Assembly (NCBI GenBank): GCA_021735285.1
Contig: JAIPHI010000022.1
Coordinates: 1-20,718, forward strand
Length of the DNA stretch: 20,718 bases
Source: Fidelibacterota bacterium
GTDB lineage: Bacteria > Fidelibacterota > UBA2242 > JAFGTP01
Reading direction: 5' to 3'
Under the pieces are notes generated by a model. It was not told where the DNA came from, searched no databases, and saw only the letters and a program-made list of their open reading frames with translations. The translations under genes were made by a program, and so were the position numbers. This document shows, one piece after another, positions 6,984-13,613 of this stretch; position 1 is the first letter of the stretch; every line of letters begins with the position of its first letter.

Positions 6984-8702
6984 ATCACTACTATAATCTT
7001 AGTAGCCGGCATTCTGATTTATATTTTATTATATTTGGTACATGGTAAGAAATTGGCGAAAATTGTGAATTGTTGTGATGATAATGAAACACCGGCCAAA
7101 ACCCATTATGATGGAGTTGATTATATACCTGCAAAAAAATCAGTTCTCTTTGGGCATCATTTTGCTTCGATAGCCGGCGCGGCTCCGATCATTGGTCCGG
7201 TTCTGGCTATGGCCTGGGGCTGGGTACCTGCTATCTTATGGGTCTGGCTTGGTAATATATTTATGGGAGCTGTGCATGATTATTTAGCGGTTATGGCATC
7301 GGTTAGATACAAGGGGAAATCAATCCAATTTGTGGCTTCGGACCTTATCTCAGAAAGAACAGGTAAGACTTTCTACTGGCTGGTTTTCTTTTTATTAGTA
7401 CTAGTAATTGCTGCTTTTGGTGCTGTTGTAACGGGCATGTTTATCAGTAATCCTGCTGTTGCCTCTTCTTATATTTTTATAATATTATCAGCACTATTAC
7501 TAGGAGTAATGCTATATCGGTTAAAGTGGAATTTCTATCTATCAACTGTTATAGGCATTGCCCTGCTTATTTTGTCAATGATAGCCGGCATATATTTTCC
7601 AATTAAATTAAGCTGGAATACCTGGATAGTTATCCTCTTCTTATATATAATTATTGCTGCTTCAATTCCCGTCAATGTCTTACTCCAGCCCAGGGACTAT
7701 TTAAATTCGTGGTTATTATATGCAGGGTTATTAATCGGAGGTGTAGCTGCAATATTTAGTCTTCACAAATTAACTGCACCAGCTTTTACAGCCTTTGCAC
7801 CAATTATCTCAAATGGAAAGCCGACTCCCTTCTGGCCTGCAATAGTTTTGATTATTGCCTGTGGTTCATTATCCGGATTTCATTCTCTGGTAGGTTCGGG
7901 GACCACCTCTAAGCAAATTAGCAAGGAAAGTGATGTTCTACCTATCGGATATGGAAGTATGCTTTCGGAAGGGCTGCTTTCAACAATAGTAATTATTGCC
8001 ATTGCAGGCTTTGGCTATGGTTTGCTTAAGAAAGCAGGCGAGGGGCTGACTATCCAAAATTGGGCTCAGAAATATACTTCCAGCATGATGACCCATTATC
8101 CCAAAGCAGAAATGTTCACAAATTCTTATACTGCTATGGTCAAGTCCACCTTTCTTAGATTTATTCCCCGCAAGATCATAACTGTACTGGCAGGCATGTG
8201 GGTGGCCTCATTTGCGCTGACTACTCTGGATACGACAAATAGATTAGCAAGATATACAATAGCTGAAATGGCCCGACCGTTAAAAAAGAATATGCACAAA
8301 TTATACAGTTTTCTTACAGATAAATGGATTGCGTCAGTGATTCCTGCTGCATTGGGTATGTGGCTGGCCTGGAGTAAAAATTTTACAGTTCTCTGGCCTT
8401 CTTTCAGTACGGCCAATCAATTAATTGCGTCTATAGCCTTGTTGACCGGAACAATTTGGCTTAAGAAAAAAATCAAGACGGATAAAATAAAAATTAGTCT
8501 GATTCCTGCAACGATACTATGGATAACAGTAACTGGAGCCATAATCTGGTTTGGAACAGTAGTTCTTCCTTCTACAATTGCAGAGAGTCCTGTGACAGGT
8601 ATCTCAGTCCTAATTATTGAGATGGTAATGTTTATTCTCAATATAATCTTTATTATTGATTTTATTAAGAGTTATAGAGAAGCAAGCAGAGAGAATGAGT
8701 AA
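6984..8702 (+). CDS. cstA: CstA-family transporter (short form)
   Basis: This is a polytopic inner-membrane protein of the carbon-starvation CstA family, whose characterised members import pyruvate or peptides. The signature is DYIPAKKSVLFGHHFASIAGAAPIIGP (given as two overlapping parts: DYIPAKKSVLFGHHFASIAG, then AAPIIGP), followed by GAVHDY and many hydrophobic helices. At about 572 residues it is shorter than E. coli CstA (about 700), like other short family members. The start is problematic. The first canonical in-frame start is TTG 7035, but the 17 codons before it encode the expected first helix (IILVAGILIYILLY), and a strong AAGGGAGG (6971-6978) lies upstream. In that frame the only well-spaced codon is ATC 6984; GTT 6981 is too close. 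I list ATC with low certainty, and the safe core is 7035-8702. The stop overlaps the start of the next gene (ATGAGTAA), indicating coupling. Substrate is not inferable. Confidence 0.88.
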   Translation: MTTIILVAGILIYILLYLVHGKKLAKIVNCCDDNETPAKTHYDGVDYIPAKKSVLFGHHFASIAGAAPIIGPVLAMAWGWVPAILWVWLGNIFMGAVHDYLAVMASVRYKGKSIQFVASDLISERTGKTFYWLVFFLLVLVIAAFGAVVTGMFISNPAVASSYIFIILSALLLGVMLYRLKWNFYLSTVIGIALLILSMIAGIYFPIKLSWNTWIVILFLYIIIAASIPVNVLLQPRDYLNSWLLYAGLLIGGVAAIFSLHKLTAPAFTAFAPIISNGKPTPFWPAIVLIIACGSLSGFHSLVGSGTTSKQISKESDVLPIGYGSMLSEGLLSTIVIIAIAGFGYGLLKKAGEGLTIQNWAQKYTSSMMTHYPKAEMFTNSYTAMVKSTFLRFIPRKIITVLAGMWVASFALTTLDTTNRLARYTIAEMARPLKKNMHKLYSFLTDKWIASVIPAALGMWLAWSKNFTVLWPSFSTANQLIASIALLTGTIWLKKKIKTDKIKISLIPATILWITVTGAIIWFGTVVLPSTIAESPVTGISVLIIEMVMFILNIIFIIDFIKSYREASRENE

Positions 8703-8976
8703 CAAACTTTTCAAATACTTGAAAGATTTTATAAAAAGTTTTGATCAGCATTTAAAGAGTGAAGCGACTGAAGAGCTGCAATATGAGTTAGAAGAAATGG
8801 AATTTGTATTTGCTCTTTTGATCTATTCTTCTCTGATTGGAATTCCCGGAATACCGGAAGCAGTGGCTATTGAATTATTGCCCTATATGGGGGAAGAATT
8901 AGAAAGATTTGAAGAAAAATCAATAGATTCTGACGACCAATTGGCGCAATTATTTTCAAAATTTAACTTTGAGTAA
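8695..8976 (+). CDS. Small helical acidic protein downstream of cstA
   Basis: This 93-residue protein is not recognised. ATG 8695 is chosen because it overlaps the cstA stop codon by eight bases (ATGAGTAA) and has GAGAGA just upstream; an ATT or earlier start inside cstA is unlikely. The sequence is helical and acidic, with a lysine-rich N-terminus, a Glu-rich stretch (EELQYELEEMEF), a hydrophobic central segment (about 38-62, containing LIYSSLIGIPGIPEAVAIEL) and a Glu-rich tail. It may be a membrane-peripheral partner of CstA or of the Get3-like ATPase encoded three bases downstream. Function unknown. Confidence 0.75.
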   Translation: MSNKLFKYLKDFIKSFDQHLKSEATEELQYELEEMEFVFALLIYSSLIGIPGIPEAVAIELLPYMGEELERFEEKSIDSDDQLAQLFSKFNFE

Positions 8977-8979
8977 AGC

Positions 8980-9864
8980 GTGCAAGCTTATTTTTTTATA
9001 GGAAAAGGAGGAACCGGTAAAACAACTGTTTCCTCAGCCTTAGCCTGGCAATTAGCTAAAGCGGGTTATAATACTCTTTTAGCTTCTCTTGATCCGGCTC
9101 ACAATCTTTACGATATATTTGAGATCGAGGAAGCTGGATTAAAATACCAGGTTAATGATCTTCTTGAGATTCAGCAGTCTGATTTCGAAAAGATAAAGCG
9201 GGAGTATTTTAAAGAAAAAATACAATTGTTAAAGGAAATAAATTCCCATTTAACTTCTTTTAATCTGGAAAACTATCTTAAAACTCTAGAGTATGCTCCG
9301 GGTCAGGAGGAATATGCAATAATTTTATTTTTGAAAAATTTACTGAAGCAAGAAAAAGACTATCAATATTTGGTTTTTGATACACCACCCACAGGTCTCT
9401 TATTAAAAATATTATCCCTGCCTGTTCTATCCCTGACCTGGATTGAAAAATTAATAGATCTAAGGCAGAAAATTGTAGATAGGAAAGAAATGATCGGTAA
9501 TATCAAAGGAGAAGAAGAAAAGCCTAAATATTATAGCCGGGACCAGGTACTAACACAATTAAAACAACAGAAAGAGGATTATAAAGCGTTGTCCCAATTT
9601 TATAGAAAGTGTAATTTTTATATTGTGATGAATCCTGATCTAATAGTTGAAAAAGAATCCAAACGTTTGATTGACCAATTAGGTAAAATTGGTATAAAAT
9701 TAGAAGGGATAGTAAATAATAAATGTGATGAGTCCTATAGATTTGAGCATATTGAGATTGAAAATATCAAACTTTTACAAATAGGAAGGCAAGCAGAGCC
9801 GTCATCAAAATATAAGCTCAATGTAGATTTATTAAAAACAATCGATGTCACCCCTTCTGATTAA
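8980..9864 (+). CDS. Get3/ArsA-family ATPase
   Basis: This 294-residue soluble P-loop ATPase belongs to the SIMIBI class that includes arsenite-pump ArsA and the tail-anchored-protein chaperone Get3. Motifs are the deviant Walker A GKGGTGKTT (residues 8-16), DPAHNLYDIF (38-47, usually DPAHSLSD) and DTPPTGLLLKIL (134-145, usually DTAPTGHTLRLL). A nucleotide-base-binding MNPD segment lies near residue 217. It has a single ATPase unit, so it would act as a homodimer like Get3. I see no CxxC zinc motif and no arsenite-binding cysteine cluster, so arsenic transport is not supported. The start is GTG 8980, three bases after the previous stop, with only a weak GAG upstream; translational coupling is likely. 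The client or partner is unknown. Confidence 0.85.
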   Translation: MQAYFFIGKGGTGKTTVSSALAWQLAKAGYNTLLASLDPAHNLYDIFEIEEAGLKYQVNDLLEIQQSDFEKIKREYFKEKIQLLKEINSHLTSFNLENYLKTLEYAPGQEEYAIILFLKNLLKQEKDYQYLVFDTPPTGLLLKILSLPVLSLTWIEKLIDLRQKIVDRKEMIGNIKGEEEKPKYYSRDQVLTQLKQQKEDYKALSQFYRKCNFYIVMNPDLIVEKESKRLIDQLGKIGIKLEGIVNNKCDESYRFEHIEIENIKLLQIGRQAEPSSKYKLNVDLLKTIDVTPSD

Positions 9865-9889
9865 TTTGAATTAAAAAAGAGTCCTACAC

Positions 9890-10519
9890 ATGGGTAATAC
9901 TCTTCTATTTTATATATTTGTAGCCATATCTATTATTTTAGTGATTGGATATTTTTTAGGTAGAAGGAAGAACAAAAATATTTCTTATAGTACTATCCAA
10001 TCTCTAAAGAAATTAATTAAGCCTGCCGATCAGATTATAACAAATATTGGGGGAGTGGTTGGTTATCATCTTGAAATGGACTTTGAATCCGATCGAAATT
10101 TTAATAATCTGGAAGGAACAATTACCTTACTTCCTCGTCATAGTTTATTGTATCTACCTGTATCAAAATTATTCAGGAAATTTGATCGATTCTATGTCAA
10201 AATAGATGTAGATAAAATACCGGTCAGTAGCGAAATAAAATTTATAGAAAATAATTTCCTGAATGAACACCGTAAAGAAGTGAAGAATAATAACAAATTT
10301 CACAAAGAAGAGCTAACAATTGATCAAAAAATATTCTGTTATTATTATGATAGAGACTCGGATCTAAAAATTTTAAAAAAGATGATAGATCAAATTGAAG
10401 GTATAAAATATATTAAAGAAATATCTATCAATTCTAATGGAGAGATAGCACTTTTATTTGTACCGGGAGAAAAGAGAAATAAAAAAATATTAGAGCCAAT
10501 CATAAACTGGCTCCAATAA
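9890..10519 (+). CDS. Membrane-anchored protein of unknown function
   Basis: This 209-residue protein is not recognised. It has one N-terminal transmembrane segment (about residues 4-23, FYIFVAISIILVIGYF) followed by a basic GRRKNK stop-transfer, so the remaining about 185 residues are probably cytoplasmic. The soluble part is mixed alpha/beta, Lys/Asn-rich, with no catalytic motif I can name. It follows the Get3-like gene by 25 bases with a weak AAGAG before ATG, and is the last gene of the cstA run. It ends 25 bases from the convergent folD stop. Confidence 0.75.
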   Translation: MGNTLLFYIFVAISIILVIGYFLGRRKNKNISYSTIQSLKKLIKPADQIITNIGGVVGYHLEMDFESDRNFNNLEGTITLLPRHSLLYLPVSKLFRKFDRFYVKIDVDKIPVSSEIKFIENNFLNEHRKEVKNNNKFHKEELTIDQKIFCYYYDRDSDLKILKKMIDQIEGIKYIKEISINSNGEIALLFVPGEKRNKKILEPIINWLQ

Positions 10520-10544
10520 ATCTATTTAGTAATTGTTTGGATAT

Positions 10545-11417
10545 TTACTTGCCATATTTTTCCGCTAGATAGACAGTATTAAAAAGTAACATCGAGATTG
10601 TCATGGGGCCCACTCCGCCTGGAACGGGAGTGATTGCTTGAGCTTTCTGAGAAACTTCTTCAAAATCCACATCGCCCACAAAACGATAGCCTTTTTCGGT
10701 TTCAGGTGCATCGATGCGGTTGCTCCCCACATCGATTACTACTACATCGTCCTTTACATACTCGCCAGTTATCATTTCCGGTTGACCGATGGCAACAATT
10801 AGAATATCAGCCTGTTTGGTAATTTTTTTAATATTTTTTGTCCTTGAGTGACAAATCGTGACTGTAGCATTACCATAGTCCTTTTTCTGAGCAAGCAAAT
10901 TGGAGATTGGCTTACCCACAATATTACTTCGGCCAATTACCACTACATGTTTACCTTCGGTTTCAAAATCGGAATATTCAAGTAGTTTAAGAATGCCATG
11001 CGGTGTGCAGGGAAGGGGAGTTTCAATCCCAAGTACCATTTTACCAAGGCTGACGGGATGAATACCATCAGCATCTTTTTGAGGATCGATTCTTTCTAAT
11101 AAGGTCATTTCATCCAGATGATCAGGTACAGGAATCTGAACGAGAATTCCGTGAATATTTTTGTCAGCATTTAATTGGTCTATTAGTTCCAAAACTTCTG
11201 ATTGAGGAGTCTCAGCAGCGAGTCGATAGGTTTTACTTTCCATATTCAATTTTTTAAATGCTTTCTCTTTCATCCGGACATAGGATTGAGAAGCCGGATC
11301 GTCACCTATTAAAATCACAGCAAGACCAGGAGTAATTCCTTTCGACTTTAGAGCATCGATTCTGGGTTCTAATGATCGTCTAACTTTTTTTGCGATTTTT
11401 TTACCATCAATAAGCAT
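10545..11417 (-). CDS. folD: Bifunctional methylenetetrahydrofolate dehydrogenase/cyclohydrolase
   Basis: This 290-residue FolD interconverts 5,10-methylene-THF, methenyl-THF and 10-formyl-THF in the cytoplasm, supplying one-carbon units for purines and formyl-methionine. Length is normal. Visible motifs are SYVRMKEKA (45-53, catalytic Lys50 in Y-x3-K), QIPVPDHL, DADGIHP (115-121), PCTPHGIL, the dinucleotide-binding GRSNIVGKP (162-170) and PVPGGVGPMT (264-273). It is the last gene of the minus-strand cluster, 20 bases after rny, with only a weak AGAAAG before ATG 11417. Confidence 0.97.
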   Translation of the reverse strand: MLIDGKKIAKKVRRSLEPRIDALKSKGITPGLAVILIGDDPASQSYVRMKEKAFKKLNMESKTYRLAAETPQSEVLELIDQLNADKNIHGILVQIPVPDHLDEMTLLERIDPQKDADGIHPVSLGKMVLGIETPLPCTPHGILKLLEYSDFETEGKHVVVIGRSNIVGKPISNLLAQKKDYGNATVTICHSRTKNIKKITKQADILIVAIGQPEMITGEYVKDDVVVIDVGSNRIDAPETEKGYRFVGDVDFEEVSQKAQAITPVPGGVGPMTISMLLFNTVYLAEKYGK

Positions 11418-11437
11418 AATTTTACTTTCTGATAAAT

Positions 11438-12985
11438 TTATGATTTAGCGTAACTAATACTTCGATGTTCTCTTAAGACCATGACCTTGATCTGACCGGG
11501 AAAATTGGCTTCTTGTTCAATTTTATTCGCAATATCGTCAGCAATCATGGAAGCTTCATTATCATTAACTTTATCATTTTCTACCATAACTCTAACTTCA
11601 CGACCGGCCTGGATGGCATAGGATTTTGCTACTCCATCAAAAGACTCAGCAATACCTTCCAGTTTTTCAAGTCTCTTAATATAATTTTCCAGAGTATCAC
11701 CGCGTGCTCCCCGTCTTGAACCGCTTATCTGATCAGCAGCCTGGATCAAAATACTAATTAAATTATCGGGCTCCACTTCCTCATGGTGGGAGGCTATAGA
11801 ATTAATTATAACCTCTTCTTCGTTAAATCTTTTTGCAATGTCAGCACCAATACTGGCATGGGTTCCGGTAATATTTCTGTCAATCGCTTTGCCAATATCA
11901 TGCAGTAGTCCGGCGCGTTTGGCCAGATTACCATTGAGTTCGAGTTCGGAAGCCATTAAGCCGGCCAACCAGGCAACTTCTATTGAATGATTTAGAACAT
12001 TCTGACCATATGAGGTTCGATATTTGAGGCGCCCCAGTGTTTTCATCAATTCCCTAGGTAATGGCGAGATACTAACTTCGTCAATGGCATCTTCCGCAGC
12101 TTCGATTATTGAATCATCTACTTCTTCTTTGGCTTTCTCGTACATCTCTTCAATACGAGCCGGATGAATCCGACCATCTTCTATCAGTTTTTCAAGAGCA
12201 ATTCGGGCTACCTCTCTTCTAATTGGATCAAATCCGGAAAGTACTACGGCTTCAGGTGTATCATCAACAATTACCTCTACTCCTGTCAGTTTTTCAAAAT
12301 GCCGAATATTTCTTCCTTCCCGACCGATGATTCTACCTTTCATATTATCATTGGGGAGATTAATTACAGAAACTGTAGTCTCAGCAGTATGATCAGCAGC
12401 TGATCTCTGGATTGCCGAGACAATTATTTTCCGGGCCTGACGTTTAGCTTCATTAATTGCTTTGTCTTTGATCTTACGAACCTGGCCAGCTGCTTCTTTT
12501 TTGGCTTTATTGACCATATCTGCCATAAGTTTACTCTTGGCTTCAGACTGGGTCATATGAGCAACTTTTTCAAGTTTCTTTAGTTGTTGTTGTTTAATTT
12601 CTTGAATTTCCTGGCGCTCTTGATCGACTTTTTCGTATTCTTTATCTAATTCTTTGGCTCTGTTCTGAAGTTGTTCCTCCTTTTTTTCAGCAACCTCGCT
12701 CTTTTGTTCTAAATAATACTCTCTTTTTAGTAGTTTCTTTTCAAATTGGGTGACTTCTTTAGTTTTCTCCTTAGCCTCCTTTTCAGCCTGATTCTTAATA
12801 TTCATGGCCTTTTCCTTGGCTTCCAGAGTAGCCTCTTTGATAATATCATCGGCTTCTCTCTTAGCGTCAGTCAGGATAGCATTGGCTGAGGATTTTGCTT
12901 TATTTAATCTTTGTGTATATAAAAATAATGCAATGGCTGCACCAAACGCAGCTCCGGATAAAGCAATTATAATATTAATTAACAT
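11438..12985 (-). CDS. rny: Ribonuclease Y
   Basis: This 515-residue membrane-anchored endoribonuclease initiates mRNA decay. It has an N-terminal transmembrane helix (about 3-23), a long charged coiled coil (about 25-190), a KH RNA-binding domain with GRIIGREGRN (217-226) and an HD domain with HSIEVAW (333-339) and the metal-binding HDIGKA (362-367). Length and order match the family. ATG 12985 is preceded by AAAGGAG seven bases upstream, one of the strongest ribosome binding sites in the cluster. It follows zapA by 65 bases, a gap that holds one arm of a 24-nt inverted repeat. Confidence 0.97.
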   Translation of the reverse strand: MLINIIIALSGAAFGAAIALFLYTQRLNKAKSSANAILTDAKREADDIIKEATLEAKEKAMNIKNQAEKEAKEKTKEVTQFEKKLLKREYYLEQKSEVAEKKEEQLQNRAKELDKEYEKVDQERQEIQEIKQQQLKKLEKVAHMTQSEAKSKLMADMVNKAKKEAAGQVRKIKDKAINEAKRQARKIIVSAIQRSAADHTAETTVSVINLPNDNMKGRIIGREGRNIRHFEKLTGVEVIVDDTPEAVVLSGFDPIRREVARIALEKLIEDGRIHPARIEEMYEKAKEEVDDSIIEAAEDAIDEVSISPLPRELMKTLGRLKYRTSYGQNVLNHSIEVAWLAGLMASELELNGNLAKRAGLLHDIGKAIDRNITGTHASIGADIAKRFNEEEVIINSIASHHEEVEPDNLISILIQAADQISGSRRGARGDTLENYIKRLEKLEGIAESFDGVAKSYAIQAGREVRVMVENDKVNDNEASMIADDIANKIEQEANFPGQIKVMVLREHRSISYAKS

Positions 12986-13015
12986 GGTAATACTCCTTTG
13001 GTATTTGAGTTATCC

Positions 13016-13039
13016 CATCTTTATCCGGTAAATTTTATG
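13016..13039. repeat. Downstream arm of inverted repeat flanking zapA
   Basis: This 24-nt arm (starting CATCTTTATCCGGTA) matches the reverse complement of 13354-13377 at 23 of 24 positions. It begins 11 bases beyond the zapA stop codon on the transcript and ends about 16 bases before the rny Shine-Dalgarno. Confidence 0.85.
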
Positions 13040-13050
13040 GTAAGCTAAAT

Positions 13051-13356
13051 TTATTCTATCTCTTCAATGTTTTCATCGATTGATTTTATTAAGGTATCAG
13101 TTTTATCTTTAATTGTATTTATCGTATCTTTATTAGCAGATTGACAATTAAACAACTCGTCTGTTATATTCATAGCGGCTAATATAGCAATTCTGATCTC
13201 CGATTGTTTTTTATCGAGCGATTGTTCAACTTGCTGCATCTTTTCATCGACATATTTTGCTACATTAACGATATAATCAGAGTCTGCTTGGGCTCTGATT
13301 TTATATTTTTTTCCAAATATTGTTACTTCTACAATATTATTGTCTAATTGACTCAT
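13051..13356 (-). CDS. zapA: Cell division protein ZapA
   Basis: This 101-residue ZapA-type protein binds FtsZ and bundles its filaments at the division site. The N-terminal globular head (VEVTIFGKKYKIRAQADSDY) and the following helix with VAKYVDEKMQQVE are characteristic, then an AAMNITDELF helix and a C-terminal coiled-coil tail. Length is normal. ATG 13356 has no recognisable Shine-Dalgarno. The start codon itself lies inside one arm of a near-perfect 24-nt inverted repeat whose other arm follows the stop, so start-site accessibility may depend on RNA folding. It sits 29 bases after a small coiled-coil gene and upstream of rny. Confidence 0.92.
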   Translation of the reverse strand: MSQLDNNIVEVTIFGKKYKIRAQADSDYIVNVAKYVDEKMQQVEQSLDKKQSEIRIAILAAMNITDELFNCQSANKDTINTIKDKTDTLIKSIDENIEEIE

Positions 13357-13377
13357 AAAATATACCGGATAAAGATG
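13354..13377. repeat. Upstream arm of inverted repeat flanking zapA
   Basis: This is the partner of 13016-13039. It includes the zapA start codon (13354-13356) and the 21 bases before it on the transcript. In RNA the two arms could form a 23-bp duplex with a single U-U mismatch, looping out the whole zapA coding sequence. Confidence 0.85.
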
Positions 13378-13385
13378 AGAACTAA

Positions 13386-13613
13386 TTATAAAACTGAATC
13401 AAGTTCTTCAATCATATTCTCAATCTTTTCCTTTAACTTCCTTTTCTTACTATTCGAAATATTTAAATTATTTGCTGGGGTAGATCTATCTATGCGACCT
13501 TGCAGGTCTTTATTTTTCTCCTTTAGATTTTTAATGACGTTAAATAGCTCTTCGATTTTACTTTCCAGGATATGTAAATTAGTGGATCTATATATATTAT
13601 CTGAGTTTTGCAT
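13386..13613 (-). CDS. Small coiled-coil protein, ZapB-like
   Basis: This 75-residue protein is almost entirely charged helix (LESKIEELFNVIKNLKEKNK, then KKRKLKEKIENMIEELDSVL), with a Ser/Pro/Asn break in the middle. The size, the coiled coil and the position just before zapA fit the small division-associated coiled-coil proteins that often accompany ZapA. Assignment as a ZapB analogue rests on context and composition, not on a diagnostic motif. ATG 13613 lies inside the end of pheT, with a 17-base overlap in another frame, so translation is probably coupled. Confidence 0.75.
   Translation of the reverse strand: MQNSDNIYRSTNLHILESKIEELFNVIKNLKEKNKDLQGRIDRSTPANNLNISNSKKRKLKEKIENMIEELDSVL

Noticed and set aside
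8980..9864. Arsenite-efflux ATPase (arsA) and an arsenic-resistance operon
   Set aside because: There are no arsenite-binding cysteines, it has a single ATPase unit, and no arsB, arsD or arsR is nearby.
10493..10513. GAGCCA/TGGCTC hairpin at the end of the 9890 gene as a terminator
   Set aside because: The 6-bp stem has a 9-base loop, sits within the coding sequence, and has no T-run after it.
12986..13050. 6S RNA or other structured RNA between zapA and rny
   Set aside because: The gap is only 65 bases, far too short for 6S RNA, and its visible structure is explained by the inverted-repeat arm and the rny ribosome site.
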